A stretch of 64,000 nt of DNA, from positions 15,539,646-15,603,645 of the forward strand of contig OZ020625.1 of the NCBI GenBank assembly GCA_963971575.1, read 5' to 3'. Made by a program: the position numbers and the translations under genes. Below are positions 1 through 11,582 of this stretch, piece after piece. Below the pieces are notes generated by a model that saw only the letters and a program-made list of their open reading frames with translations, had not been told where the DNA came from and did not search any database. Position 1 is the stretch's first letter, and each line of letters opens with the position of its first letter. Source of the DNA: Liopterus haemorrhoidalis. Lineage: Eukaryota > Arthropoda > Insecta > Coleoptera > Dytiscidae.

Positions 1-48
1 AAATATCCGCACAGGATTTGCTGTCTGTTTGGAAATAACTATTATAAG

Positions 49-600
49 CAGTGCCGGAGATAGCTATTATTATTATTATTATTATTATTAGCTCTTAAAT
101 TCTGGGGGGGGGGCAGGAAATTTTTGAGAAACATTTGTTGGGGCCAGGAAATATTTCAAATTATTGTTTTTATCGTTTACACATGAAAATACAAGTGATG
201 ACCTAAAAAAAAGGTCCTCACTTCTAAAATACATTTTTCTCCAAACAATTCTGAGGGGGCAACTGGGAGCCAGAGCAATTCTGGTGGGGGCAGAGGAAAT
301 TTTTAACATTGTACCACATTCCATATTACTGGGTCTAGAAATATGTTTTCTATCTAACGTCGTACTGAGATTATATAGATTAAAAAATAAAGATGGAAAT
401 TACAATTATTCGACTCAAACCAAGTCAAAACCAAGTTTATATAAAATGTAAAACTTTCAAAAATATCTGAGAAACTTAGTTTTTTAAGATATCTTATTAT
501 TGTTTTAGAGCAGTGATATTTATAAATAATTAAACAGATTAATTTACTACATTTATGACCAATAAATAACAAGGAAAGTCCTATAAGATCAGCAAATTAA
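49..600 (+). mobile_element. hAT-like non-autonomous repeat, CAGTGGCGGAGCTAG family
   Basis: The left end reads CAGTGCCGGAGATAGCT and is followed by an (ATT)n microsatellite at about 67-92. Other copies end at 19203, 29723 and 55766 in the opposite orientation. Bases 193-223 hold an imperfect hairpin (AAGTGATGACC, A-rich loop, GGTCCTCACTT). The far end has no clear matching terminal repeat, so the right limit is approximate. Short open frames here are not coding. Confidence 0.6.
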
Positions 601-991
601 AAAAAAAAAATAAGTTCTTAATAATAAAACTAAATTCTTAAATTCATCCTATTATGTATTAAAAGATGAAAGTTGTATGACGATTTAAAAAAATTTAAGT
701 TTTTTTTTATTTTTTCATATTTGATATGAGCTTCATATGTTTTTAAATGTGGCATATTAACATGGTTAATTTTTATTAATATTTCCAAAAATGCAAAATA
801 AGGCGATACGTTACATAATTATTTTTAAATGAATAAACTGGCAATAAATCCAATGAAATTGTTGTATCTACGACTGTTATATAAACTCTACTATATTTAA
901 CTATTTAAGTAAGCGTAAAGTAGGTCTTTATGGGAAGAGTAAAAAAAGTAAAAAGTGCCGTCACGTATCATTATTGCACTCTTGCCATAAC

Positions 992-1741
992 TAGACTTAA
1001 CATAATATTTTTTTCCCAAACCGGGACAATTTTAAGATTTTGCTAAAAACAGAAAGTAACGCCTTCTACGCTAGTACTTATGATTAAAAAGGATAAATAA
1101 CAGAATGGTTAACAAAAATCAAAATTTACGTAGTAATAATTTTTAATTACTCTTAATTTAACGTAACTTATTATTAAAAAGTTATTAATATTTATCACTA
1201 GCGTGAAATGTTTTTAACAATTCGTTGTTATTTTTAACTATAGGCTATTCCGAACTTTTAGGCGGAACTAAATGGAAATTTCATTCTTTTAGGTTGACAC
1301 GAGAAGGGATCTTGCTTGGGTTATTTCATGTTTCATATTTTTCCATATTTTGAAGATTTTTATTAAGAATAACAAAATTCAAATGCAATGAAAGGGGCAT
1401 TTTATAATGACAATCAATTTAAGCTGGAATTCGCAATGTGAGTATGATTTACAAAGCTTAAGCAAAATGACTAAAAGTCCGAATTAATAGATAAAAATTA
1501 CTAGATTTCAAAATCTAGTTCCGCCTAAACGTTATAAGGAATCGCCTATAATTGTCTAATCGCCATTTTCCGAGACTGAGCTTTTTGTAGTGCGTGCATA
1601 TTTTGCACTTTTTAATTTTTACAAATATCTATTTTTTTAAATATCTGGGACAAAATTCATGCCGGGACAATACCTTCATACCGGGACAATCCCGGTCAAA
1701 CCGGGACAATCCCGGTCAAACCGGGACGTATGGTAAGCCTA
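992..1741 (-). mobile_element. hAT-like element, TAGGG/TTACCATACG family
   Basis: Termini are TAGACTTAACAT and ATGGTAAGCCTA. They are flanked by near-identical 8-bp duplications, GCCATAAC (984-991) and GCCATAAG (1742-1749), which is the hAT target size. The right half carries CCGGGACAAT motifs repeated in tandem (about 1660-1725). A TA-target MITE at 1241-1548 is nested inside. The same element at the other arm is 27626-28634. Confidence 0.7.
1241..1548. mobile_element. TA-target MITE, TTCCGCCTAA family (copy a)
   Basis: Terminal inverted repeats of about 30 bp begin TAGGCTATTCC, with the internal half AGGCGGAACTAAAT, and end GATTCCTTATAA-type in reverse. TA dinucleotides flank both ends. 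Related members are 23850-24560, 24580-24986, 27811-28117, 54442-54949 and 62935-63280. The interior is non-coding. Terminal repeats plus TA targets suggest a Tc1/mariner-type mobiliser. Confidence 0.75.
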
Positions 1742-2634
1742 GCCATAAGCACAATACAAATGCCAGCGATACATTTTTGGGGTTCTAAACGCGTCTTCCG
1801 TAGGAACAGGCGTTCAACCAAAGATTTTATGTTCACGCGGATATTGCGGATATGATATATAATCCGCATCTGATCCGCATCCGATTTAAATGATAATTTA
1901 TCCGCATCCGCAGAAAAATAACGGATATCCGCGGGTAAACCGCGGATTAATAGGTGCAGTTTGGCGAGTTTGCCCCGGGCGCCAAAAGATCTAGCGCCGG
2001 CTCTGCTTACTAATAATAAATGAAACTAATAATTTATGAATCCACAACCCATGTCTCTGTATTCTGAAGACGGTGGGACCTTACGTCGCCCAACAATAAC
2101 GCGGTGTCTTTTGGAAAATGTACAATCAAAAATATTTCAATACTTATCGCAAATTGGCGACTAGGTGGCGAGTCTGCAGTTATAAAGTTACTTCTCTAAA
2201 ACTAGTAGGCGTCATGAAAACTAACGTCAAAGGCACCGCCAATAAAACGCCAAGAACTAAATTTAATTTTTTGAACAAGTATTATAAAATTTAAAGGTGC
2301 AAATGTTTCAAAATCGTTTCAAAACCTTAAATATTTGAAGACTTCACTAATTTTTATAATCTGTAACTAGACATCTGAAGATATTAGGGCGGTACACAAT
2401 AATAACAAAATAAAGATATTTTTAAACAAAATTTTGACACATTTCTACCATAAAAGCTCGTAACCAGTTCCGTCTTTTCCATAAGGGCACATGGGGCACG
2501 AGCCCAGGGCCCCGGCTTGATGGGGGCCTCAAAATGCCGAGGTCGTGGTTTACACGGAAAAATGAGGAGCTTAATTTTTTAGTGCAATTTTACTACTTTT
2601 ATTAAAAAAACCTTGCAAATGAATCGACGGACTT

Positions 2635-2886
2635 GAGTATCTCAGCCTTACATACTCTAATAAATGCAGATAAATTAGAAGAAATTTCCCCGAATGTGGA
2701 AGTTGCTACAAGGATATTCCTTTGCTTAATGGTCACCAATTTTAGTTGACAGCGCTCATTTTTACGGCTAAAAAGAATAAAAAAAAATTACGAACGACTA
2801 TGTTACAAGAACGACTTACTAATTTGTCAATCATGTGCATAGAAAGTGATATCCTTCAAAAATTAGACTTTGAGGACATAATAGAA
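2635..2886 (+). pseudogene. hAT transposase C-terminal dimerisation remnant (ZMYM1-like)
   Basis: The frame reads EISPNVEVATRIFLCLMV, then LRTTMLQERLTNLSIMCIES. This is the hAT C-terminal dimerisation block common in insect proteins annotated as zinc finger MYM-type 1-like. The family's GERSF motif is broken here: a stop replaces the GE codons just before QRSF (about 2748). The frame is then cut by the MITE at 2887. The reverse-strand copy at 26484-26750 keeps GERSF intact. It is a dead transposon fragment, not a host gene. Confidence 0.75.
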
Positions 2887-3457
2887 CAGGGGTTCTTAAA
2901 CTTATGTAGTCTGAGGACCCCCTCTTGAACAACTTTTTTTTTGAGGACCCCATCCCAACCCTAGGTAATTTTACGTCGTTCTTGATACTTCATTTCTGGC
3001 ACAATAATCTCAGGCACTACGTTATAATAAATATTGGTAAAAATATATCGCTGTTTATATTAATAAATGGTCTTGGGCATTTACAGAGATGAACATTTTT
3101 ATTAGCATATAGAATAAAAAAAAACATAAAATGAATAAAAATAGTAGTAAAAGAATTAAAAAGTTACAAATTATAATACGTTAAACTCATACAAACATTT
3201 CTTGGTCAAATAAATCTAATTATAATTTATTTTCTGTAAATAATATTTGTTAAATAAAAATAATTAAATTTTTACTAATTACTGTTTAGTTATGTCAATA
3301 ACTAGTTAGGTAACAACAAACATAAAGTCTTGACCATGTAGGATTTTTAGTAAATAAGTTATTTGAATAAAAACGAAAAGTTAGGGTATATAAAGTTAAT
3401 GTCAAAATTGTTTCGCGGACCCCCAAGGGTCCCAGCACCCCAGTTTGAGAATCGCTG
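2887..3457. mobile_element. hAT MITE nested in hAT transposase
   Basis: Ends are CAGGGGTTCTTAAACTT and CAGTTTGAGAATCGCTG, imperfect inverted repeats of the hAT type. They are bounded by a perfect 8-bp duplication TAATAGAA at 2879-2886 and 3458-3465. The interior is AT-rich and non-coding. The homologous site near 26490 lacks it. Confidence 0.85.
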
Positions 3458-5852
3458 TAATAGAAGATTTTGCACAACAGAAATCCCGGAAGAAACCATC
3501 ATCATTAACTTAAGTTCAATTCTCAAAATAGTAATCACTTCACTTATATTTGATTTGTATAAAGCTAACCATAATAACCAATAGTCACTAAATAAAAGTA
3601 CATACTGATGTTTTTATCCACATTTTTTTTTTTTTGACTTTATTAAAGGGCCCGAAACTCTGTGTGCCCCAGGTGCCCCTGCATGGCCTAAGATGGCCCT
3701 GCTCACTTCTATCCTTAAAATGAGAGCTCATGATAATTTACTGGAATTTTAATTTTCCTAAGTTGTCAGGAACTGTCTGTTTAAAGTTTGAAGTGGGCTT
3801 TTGTTAAACAAAATTACCAAAAGCCTTACTATTTGGGTAAAAATTTCTAAAATTGAAAATCTAGTTCCAGTAAAACCAAAGAAACAGGCGCATTATATAA
3901 TAAACAAATACGTTAATTATTACAAATATTACAACTTATAATTTGAAATGAATAAAATAATACTTACTTTTAAAAAAAAAATAGTAAAACTAAAAATTAG
4001 AACACAAAAATCAAAACAAACTAAATATTTAAAAGTCACCACACTATAATGCTACATCTCTAACAGATAAACTGAGAACTGAGAATGAATTATTTTCCCC
4101 AAGAATTTCAGATTTCTGAAAATAGAAGGGGTAAATTTTAATTGGCTGACAACTCCGTAGTACGGATCAGACGTTTTATAAATAAACACTAAAATAATAA
4201 TAAATATGCGTTATAAAACATTAAATTTATCAATATTATGTTTAATACATCTCAGTTTTGTTAATTTGTTGTAAATTTATAATGTTTTCCATGTTTTTTA
4301 ATGTTTAAAAGTATCTTTTTGTATTGTAGATGTGTTGACTTCTTGCGTGACACCACTGCATTGTTGGTTGCATACTTAAAGGCGCTTAATTTAAATCCAC
4401 TTTCTTACAAACCAAGTATGTTTAACAGTGTTACATGTTTAATTTCACTCAATGGTATCTGACCATGGCTCAATGGTATCTGTATCCCTGAGTCCTGTGC
4501 ATTCGTATAAAAATATTTGTAATATATTTAACGATATCTAGAGGCTTAAAAATGTAAATTTTTATTAATTATTATCTTTATGTTTATGTTAAGTTTTTGT
4601 AATTAGATTTAGAAAAAATAATAGCAAGTGCTAAAATAAATTTATTATTATTATATATTTTTTTGATGTTTTTATAAATACATTTTTTTAAATGTGTTGA
4701 TTTTGCGTTAATAAAACATGTTATTAAAAAGAGTTTTTTTAATGTTTTTTAATAATATGTACATAATTTGGGCAATAATAAGTTTATATCTGATATCATT
4801 TTCGGGCCTTAAACATTTTCGGACAAACTTTGGCCCGAGGGCCAAAAAGACATTCACATTATGATAATAATTACTCCCATTATAGTATTTTTTATTTAAA
4901 GTAAAAATATTTATGAAATGTACATTTTTTATAATATTTTAATGCACAAAAAAAATCGTTTTAAAGCACACTATAAATAAAATATTGGTCAATTTTAAAT
5001 TTTAATTTTAAATAGATATATTTATTTAATGCTAAATATTTTTTATTTTAATGCACAAAGTATTAATTTTAGTGCACATATCTATTTAAATAATTCCCAG
5101 TTAAATCATACCCATAATCATCTACTAGCAAAAATAATTATTAATCAACCAAATATCTCTCATATTTACGGTAAAAACGCAAAAAATTATTTTTGTTTTA
5201 TGGTTCAATAAGGATATTTTTATCTGTGAAACATTAGATGACATTGAACGTACTACGCAGGTGGTCTCCATACAATGTTGTGCATTCTATTGCATTTTAT
5301 GACAGGACTGCAGACCGACAGAAGTCCTTACAATGTTGTGTGGTTGATAATTTTTTATTGAAATATGGAATTACGGACAAGACCACCCATATTATTTATC
5401 AAAATTGTATTATGGAATATTCAGAATTCTGGTTAATTCTAGCGTGACTAATTTCATTAGTTAAAAGTATTAAACGTGATTTATAGGGGTAAAAAAAAAA
5501 CATAATAGGGTCACATTTATATTTTTCTGATTTTATTTATCTCCCACCTCCTTCGGATTTATATCTTCCGATATTGTGCAGTCAGCTTTGGGGTCGACTC
5601 AGCCTAAAGTATTCAATACTTAAAATGAGCAACTGTTTATATAGGGATAATAGGACTGATAGAAACGTCACACTCACCACGTGGCTTTTATATCTATGAC
5701 CGGCGGTCTAAAAACGAGGAACTTACCTTCTCTACCCCTTATACATTTATATAGGCGTTTGGGAACCTATTATTTATTATTTATTTATTTTATTTTATTT
5801 TATTATATTTATACCTAATTTAAATAGTTTGAATGTCATTATTTCCATTTTT

Positions 5853-6300
5853 AGGGTTTTGTACATATGACAAAAAAAAAAAACTTTATAATGTCACTCA
5901 CGTGTCTGTCTGTACAGTAGAAATTGTAGGCAAACGGTTGAACATAGAAAGTTGATATTTGGCATACTCGAACAACTTTTTGACCCACATATAGGAAAAC
6001 TATAGAGAGTTCAAAAAAATACAGCGCGGGATAAATATAAGCAAATATGTATTTAATAGAAAAATAAATATTTTTTTAAAATTTTGAGTGGTTTATCAAA
6101 TGAAACCTCTTAATGTGTGGATGCACAAATTTTTATTTTTGAAAAATCGTTTTTATGGGGTTTTTGTCAATATAATGGCAAAAAACTTTTGTCCCCCACC
6201 CTATTTCCCAGAAGGATTGAACTAAAAATCTGATAAAATCTCCATAATGTACATCAAATTGTTTTTTCACAAAATATTGATATTTTTTTATGTCTTTGAA
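5853..6300 (+). repeat. Repeat A, degenerate partial copy (A6)
   Basis: It begins AGGGTTTTGTACATATGAC, followed by a short TCTG run and the GTTGATATTTGGCATAC motif shared with the fuller copies at 8337, 21164, 41930 and 53322. Only the left part survives. It shares its position with copy A5 (38153), so it predates the segmental duplication. Confidence 0.6.
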
Positions 6301-6397
6301 AAAATTTATTGTGTGTACATATAAAAATAATTTTTCTGAATAAGCTATTTGTTAACTATCAAATAGAATTATATTATAAACGAAAGTTTACATTCTA

Positions 6398-6784
6398 TAG
6401 TCTATCTGAGAAAGAGCGATAGTAATAAATCTTTTTGTCAGGCAGTTACCAGTGGCGTGCACATTTTAAACACGTTTAAATTGGTTTTGTGTATTTCTAT
6501 ATTACTATTTATCATTTTATTAAACTCACGCCTGTGACCATATTTATCATATCATTAAACGCACCTCTGTGACCATATTTTTCTTCAAAATTTTAGGGTA
6601 AAATTTTTATGATCTATTGTGTTTAACCCTAGTTCGTATTCCCATATAAGATGTGCGGCACACTCGGTTGTTTCTTAACAATATTTCGTGTCGAACTATT
6701 CATATTTTGTGTGCCGCTTCTGTGTGAAAAAACAATAACTTTTTACAAATAATAAATTTTATTACTATCGCTCTTTCTGAGATA
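6398..6784. mobile_element. TA-target MITE
   Basis: Inverted termini TAGTCTATCTGAGAAAGAGCG and CGCTCTTTCTGAGATA carry an internal GATAGTAATAAA on both sides. The duplicate at 39571-39927 has clean TA flanks. Here the right end abuts the TAA-rich tail of the non-LTR element. Confidence 0.65.
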
Positions 6785-7217
6785 ATAATAATAATAATAT
6801 AAACTTTATTTAGCAAAAAAAAATGCTATACAATAAACAACAATACTGTAATGTAAGTACTTATAACTAATGGTAACTAATACTTAATGTACTTATGCTA
6901 ATATATTTATTTATTAAGGGTTTATAATTATAGGTAACTCAGATCATCTTTAATACATAACACTTAACCTTACTATCTAAAAACTTAATCCATACTATAT
7001 AATACTAACAATTGCACCTTAATTTGTACTAAAACTCTCTCATATAATGTTCTCTAATCTTTCTATTAAAATTTAATAAATTAGATGTCTTTATAGTGTC
7101 CGGTAATGAATTATATATCTGTATTCCTCTAAAAAATATTGTATTTTGTCCACCTTTACTATTTTTATGCTGTAGTGCAAAATGGTTTTGCCGTCTTGTA
7201 TTGTGATTGTGTGTTTG

Positions 7218-7970
7218 CTATTGTTCTTCTAGCTTATTTATCAAGTAAAATGGCATCAATCCTAATTTTATTTTATGTATAAAAGTGACTACCTGTATTT
7301 CAGTTAACTTTTGTATTTCTACCCATTTTAATTCCTTTAGCATCCACTCTATATTAGTATATCTGTCACAATGTAAAATTATTGTCATGGCTCGATTTTG
7401 CAGAAGCTGCAGTCTTTTTAATTCTCCCTTGTTTCCTAAATATAATACTGTACCGGCAAAATAAAAATGTGGCAATATAATTGTGTTATGTACTATTTTT
7501 CTGCTGTTTAATGTTAGATATTTACTACATCTTTGGAGCACTCCTAATTTTTTTGATATTTTTGCACAAATATAATTTATGTGTTCACTAAATTTTAATT
7601 TTCTGTCCACTAATATACCTAAATATTTATATTGGTTAACTATTTCAATTTTCTCGTTGTCAATTGTAATTTCGAAATTGTTATCAAGTAAATTTTTAGT
7701 CATTGATTCTTTCCCTAATATTAAGCCTTTTGTTTTCTTTAGATTTAACTTTAGCTTATTTGCATTTAGCCATTTACTGAGTTTATTAAGTTCTGAAGTA
7801 AGTTTTGTTTGTATATCAACCTGTTTTATACCAGATATATATACTACCATATCATCTGCAAAGAGATGAAACTTGCAATTTTGAAAAATTGATTCTACAT
7901 CATTAATATACAGTATAAAAAGAAGTGGCCCTAATATACTGCCTTGAGGTACTCCTTGATTTTTTGACAT
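7218..7970 (-). pseudogene. Reverse transcriptase, catalytic and thumb part
   Basis: The frame opens at GVPQGSILGPLLFILYINDV, the RT motif-4 region of Jockey/CR1-group elements. Next is the FADDMVVY catalytic box, in which the two aspartates coordinate metal during cDNA synthesis. KYLGILVDRKLKFSEHI follows, typical of the post-catalytic thumb. The C-terminal half (LQNRAMTIIL, TNIEWMLKELKW) is family-typical. It is out of frame with the upstream RT half at 7903-8289, a frameshift of one base near 7970, so no full polymerase can be made. Confidence 0.85.
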
Positions 7971-8326
7971 TTTGTTTCCTATCAGTTAAATAGTTTTCAA
8001 ACCATTGCAACACAACTCCACTAATACCATATATTTGTAATTTATTTAATAGCTTCTTTCTGTCAATAGTTTCAAATGCCCGTTTTAAATCTAAGAAAAC
8101 ACATACTGTTACAGAACCACTATCTATATTTTCTTTCCATTCATTTAACAGATACTGGAACGCTGCCTCACAACTATAATTGCTTCTAAACCCAGATTGA
8201 TACTTTGAAAGAATATTATTATCTTGGACAAATTTAATAAGTTGATTGTGTACTACTTTTTCCAATATTTTTGCCGTTGCTGGTATCATATTTACTGGCC
8301 TAAAATTCTCTCCTTTTTTTGTGTTA
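7903..8326 (-). pseudogene. Reverse transcriptase, N-terminal motifs
   Basis: The reading frame starts inside the element at about 8326 with KKGENFRPVNMIPATAKILE, the RPV/ISM-type motif before RT domain 1. It continues with YQSGFRSNYSCEAAF and VCVFLDLKRAFETIDRKKL, where the first catalytic aspartate sits in FLDLKRAF. It ends with WFENYLTDRKQNVK. A frameshift then separates it from the FADD box. The 5' side is interrupted by Repeat A at 8337. Confidence 0.85.
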
Positions 8327-8336
8327 GGAACTTTTT

Positions 8337-9476
8337 AGGGTTTTGTAGGTATGACCAAAAAACCCTTATACCGTCATTTTGTCGTCTGTCTGTCTGTCTG
8401 TCTGTCTGTTCGGTAAAAATTGTAGCCAAACGGCTAAACCTAGAGAGTTGAAAATTGGCATGCTTGTACAACTTTTTGACCCGCACATAGGAAAAATACT
8501 AAAACATCTAAAAAACATATCCCCCTAAAAATATAAACAAATATGTGCTCATCGAAAAAAAATATATTTTTTTTAAATTCTGAGTAGGGTATCAAATGAA
8601 AGCCCTTAGTACGTGGATTAACGATCAAAATTTAATTTTTGCAAAATAAATTATTTACAGGCGATTTTTGCCAAAATTGTGCAAAAAATTTTTGTCCCAC
8701 ACCTGTAGCCCAGATGGTTTAAACTAAAAATGTGAAAAAATTCTAAGTAATGTATAATGGTGTGAACCGGAATAGTACAACAGGAATTTCATCATTAATC
8801 AGATTATGTTTTCGGAAAATAACGCATTTTTTGTGTTTTTTGGTTGACGATGCATACATGTTATACTCTTATAACACACTAAGTTGATAAGCGTTTGGTG
8901 GTCTAGTGGCTCAGTTGCTCGACAACCACACAGGATCGTTATTCTCTACACAGGTTCGTTCCTGGCTTGTGGAGTCAATTTTATTTTTTGTTTTTTTTTT
9001 TTTCATATTTATTATGTTTAAATTAATTTGTTAAAATTCTAGTTATATTTTAGCACATTTTGAATTTAATTTTCAAGAGCGTAAATTTAATAACCAATTG
9101 GAATTATATTTTCATTCTGTGTCATTTATACGAAGCCAGAGGGGCGGAGCGTATGATTTAAGACAACCAATGAAAGCCATAGGCCCAATTTTCAAAATCT
9201 TAATGAACCTTGTTATATAAAAAAAATACTGCACTTATTTAGAAACCTAAATAATGATATTAGGTATTCGAATTAAAATTAACAAAAAAATATTTTAACA
9301 TAAAATTTGTTTTTAAAGCTCTGAAATTAACAGACGATAAATTATTTTAAAAAGATCGTTCATTTTGCCGTGGTTACTACAAAGCAAAATTTGTCCTACA
9401 CACTCAGCATGCCGCCTTCACTTATTATATACCTGCAAAACCCTGCAATGTGTGAAAATTCACACTCCACATCAAT
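8337..9476 (+). mobile_element. Repeat A, copy A1, inside the retrotransposon
   Basis: The left end is AGGGTTTTGTAGGTATGACC, followed by a (TCTG)n run at about 8385-8410. The right part contains the inverted form ACCTGCAAAACCCT and a small hairpin GTGTGAAAATTCACAC. It splits the RT gene between TIVPI and the KKGENF motif. The insertion lies at an A/T homopolymer. A tRNA-like body lies at 8897-8970. No transposase is present, and the mobiliser is unknown. Confidence 0.8.
8897..8970 (+). other. tRNA-like body in Repeat A1
   Basis: TGGTCTAGTGGC resembles an internal pol III A box and GGTTCGTTCC a B box, about 55 bp apart. The acceptor stem does not pair well, so this is not called as a functional tRNA. 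The same internal position in copies A2, A3 and A4 holds other, non-alignable tRNA-like bodies. Confidence 0.5.
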
Positions 9477-10260
9477 TTTTTTATGGGTACTATAGTAGAT
9501 ATTTTTAGTTTGATTGGTATTATTCCTATTTCCAACGACGAATTAAATAAATTTAGTAGTGGATAACATATTTCATCAAATGTTACTTTGTACATATCTA
9601 TAGCTAAGTCATCAGTGCTACTTTTGTTGGAAATTGAAAATATTACACCTCTTAATTTTGATATATCTAAAAGTTCAAAACAGTCCATTTTATTATGTAC
9701 TTCTTTGTACTTTGATATTACACTCTGATTTGGTATAGTTAATATGATGTCATTGATGCTATCAATAAAATAACTATTAAATTCTTCAACTATAGATTCT
9801 TTATCACTATATGTTTTATTATTAAATTCTATGTCATGATACGTCTCACCTACTTTTCCTGAAATTATATTTTTTAGTGTTTTCCACATTGCTTTGGGGT
9901 CATTCCTATTGCAATCTATACTATCTATGTAATATTCTCTTTTAGCTATCCTAATATCATTTACAATCTTATTTCTAATATTTTTATATTCTAGCCAGTA
10001 CTCTCTATCTTTGGAAATTAAATATTTTTTGTATTTATTATCTCTATATTGCATCTTTACTAATATTTCATTTGTAAACCAGGGTTTATATTATTTTTTA
10101 CATTTGTACTCTATTTTTGGCATTTCTTGATCTATAATATTTATGACACTATTATAAAAAATACTGAATTTCAAATTTATATCTTCTAATCTATAACCGA
10201 AATCTATATTCATAATCTGCCTTTTTAAATTTTCTAAATTAGTTACTTTCTTACGCCTTA
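9425..10260 (-). pseudogene. Non-LTR retrotransposon, endonuclease-RT linker
   Basis: The frame contains PWFTNEILVKMQYRDNKYKK, the linker that follows the endonuclease domain in Jockey/CR1-type elements, and RDREYW-like and DPKAMWKTLKNIISGK motifs. It then has the approach to RT ending TIVPIKK at about 9478, where Repeat A cuts the frame. An in-frame stop lies before the PWF motif. The endonuclease domain itself is absent, lost with the 5' end. Confidence 0.75.
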
Positions 10261-10349
10261 CTATAATTTTTTTGAGACCTTGTGCATCTGGAACATCTGC
10301 TAGTGTCTTTAATGACTTATTTTATTAACTATTTATTTACTTATTTTAG

Positions 10350-10553
10350 GGGATAACTGATATTATAATGTACCCTGACAAAGTCAATCGTCAAGAAAAT
10401 CGCGGCTTTATGTTCGTTGAGTTTTGCTCCCACCGGGCCGCCGCGATGGCCAAGAGAAAGATGGCGCCTGGAACTGTAACCTTATGGAACCAACTTGTCG
10501 TAGTCAAATGGGCAGACCCAGAACCGGATATCGACCCCTACATTATTTCTCAG
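10350..10553 (+). CDS. A1CF/RBM46/RBM47-like protein, copy 1, exon with C-terminal half of RRM2
   Basis: The exon is bounded by TTATTTTAG and GTAAGG, phase 0 at both ends, 68 codons. It begins GITDIIMYPDK and contains NRGFMFVEF, the RNP1 motif of an RRM, then SHRAAAMAKRKM and LWNQLVVVKWADPE. These match the second half of RRM2 in A1CF, RBM46 and RBM47, which bind AU-rich RNA (A1CF as cofactor of APOBEC1 editing, RBM46 and RBM47 as mRNA regulators). The order is RRM beta-2, beta-3, alpha-2, beta-4. The first half of RRM2 is not in this window. The frame is open, unlike copy 2. Whether it is transcribed is unknown. Confidence 0.85.
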
Positions 10554-10628
10554 GTAAGGAAAAATGTTATTAAAAAGTTGTTTAAAAAATACTCCCTCCA
10601 TCCGAAAATATTATTCGATATTATACCG

Positions 10629-11184
10629 ACATTACTGGTGGCGGCGCTGTGCTCCAAGGCAATATGGCTGTCGTCTCTAGTACTCATCTGTCAATATGCT
10701 AATAGCGAACAGGTTAATTTAAGCACAGTCCAGTATTTTATGAAAATACGAGTAAATATTTGCGATTTTTTTTAATTTTTAAGCGCTACACATGTATCGA
10801 GGTGTATAACAGAAGGTGGGCATCAAATTACAGTATTTAAAGTTTAATTTCAGTAGATTTATTGAAGTGTAATTTGTAGTTGAGCAGGTGTTAAATGCCG
10901 GGCACGTAATTTTATGTGGTACATCTGAGTGTCGGTCATCTGAATTTACAATATCCATATATTCTGTTTGCAAACAAGTGCATTATGTTCATTGCCTCGT
11001 GAAATAAAATTAATTTTTGTTGGACAGAAGCAGCTAAAAGTTAAATATGCAACTTGCAGGTGCAAGTAAATTAATGCAGTTTTGTTTTTCTGCGACAAAT
11101 GTAATGAACGAACTCGCATAGTATCAGTTACTTTTTAACTCAAAATATATTCCCATGCCTTCCTCCTGTCCATAATCAAATCTT
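10629..11184 (+). repeat. Repeat D, SWIM-protein fragment, copy D1 in intron
   Basis: The copy begins CGACATTACTGGTGGCGGCG and ends near TCCTGTCCATAA. Four copies exist in the window (also 16136, 40846, 50545), two per gene unit. All carry the decayed piece of a SWIM zinc-finger protein best seen at 16373-16705. In D1 the frame is broken. It lies wholly inside the intron between the RRM2 and RRM3 exons. Confidence 0.7.
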
Positions 11185-11347
11185 TACACTTGTTGCAATA
11201 TGAACAGCATTATGTATTTACAGTTAGACACATAATGCATTTATTTTTTCATGATCGTAAATAGATATAGTCAAAAACTAAACTGTAGTTTCCAACAATT
11301 ATAAATACATTTTTGAAAGTATACAAATTTTGTTGTTGTTTTTTTAG

Positions 11348-11525
11348 GTCACCAAATTATTTATTCGTAATCTGAGTCCTGGATTGAGTGGCAGATTCTT
11401 AAGGACATTTTTGCATCACCACATACCTCCTTCTGTAATTTTAAAGATTTATCTTGCTGAAGATTATGGGTTCATCCATTTCGACAACCGTATCCACGCC
11501 CAAATTGCTAAAGACAGACTGACAG
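11348..11525 (+). CDS. A1CF/RBM46-like protein, copy 1, RRM3 first exon
   Basis: The exon runs from TTTTTTTAG to GTATGT, 178 bp, phase 0 in and phase 1 out. It encodes VTKLFIRNL (RNP2 motif, KILYVRNL in vertebrate A1CF), a diverged helix 1, then EDYGFIHFDNR, matching the RNP1 segment RDYAFVHFSNR of A1CF RRM3. It ends IAKDRLTG. Charged residues found in the vertebrate loop are changed, so RNA affinity may differ; that is inference. The copy-2 exon at 41566 differs by few codons (V versus G in PPS.IL). Confidence 0.85.
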
Positions 11526-11582
11526 GTATGTACTGGCAACCTATTTTTATTTTTTAATTATATTGGCCTAGCATAGAATGAA

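Larger units (their letters stand above)
2460..3720 (+). mobile_element. hAT element, ZMYM1-like family
   Basis: The left end holds GGGCACATGGGGCACGAG followed by a GGGCCCC run, and the right end mirrors it with GTGCCCCAGGTGCCCCTG. It holds the transposase remnant at 2635-2886 and a younger hAT MITE at 2887-3457. Two relatives are in the window, near 26480-26960 and 62070-62200. The ends are degenerate and approximate. Confidence 0.6.
1..4440. repeat. Inverted segmental duplication, arm 1
   Basis: This arm reads as the reverse complement of about 25800-29780. The matching landmarks run in reverse order: the CAGTGGCGG repeat end (49 versus 29723), the TTACCATACG element (992-1741 versus 27626-28634), the GCGGAT-rich stretch (about 1840-1945 versus 27430-27530) and the ZMYM1-like hAT pseudogene (2635-2886 versus 26484-26750). 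Insertions found in one arm only (2887-3457 here, 28959-29155 and the 89-bp array there) show independent history after duplication. No host gene is visible. Stretches 600-990, 1750-2460 and 3700-4440 hold only AT-rich repeat sequence. Confidence 0.85.
4520..6784. repeat. Segmental duplication, copy of 36785-39927
   Basis: The sequence follows 36785 onward nearly base for base, for example from the ATATCTAGAGGC landmark through the ACCTCCTTCGG and GACCGGCGGTC landmarks to the TA-target MITE at 6398-6784. The second copy has gained a hAT MITE (38739-39008) and differs between about 38400 and 39490. No gene is seen; short open frames at 5029-5211 and 5238-5447 lack codon structure and are not kept in the other copy. 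Confidence 0.8.
6783..10268 (-). mobile_element. 5'-truncated non-LTR retrotransposon (Jockey/CR1-like)
   Basis: The element lies on the minus strand. Its 3' end is an (ATA)n-type tail at about 6783-6800 and its 5' end is lost near 10268, exactly where homology between gene units 1 and 2 begins. Three broken reading frames are visible in order (10260-9425, 8326-7903, 7970-7218), and Repeat A (8337-9476) is inserted between the first two. The pattern is 5' truncation by incomplete target-primed reverse transcription, followed by decay. Confidence 0.85.

Noticed and set aside
5029..5447. Two short frames in the segmental duplication
   Set aside because: They are not kept in the duplicate at 37.3-37.7 kb and lie in AT-rich DNA.
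8337..9476. Repeat A as a Helitron
   Set aside because: A 3'-side hairpin exists, but no CTRR end or TC start is present, and the inverted AGGGTTTTG ends do not fit.
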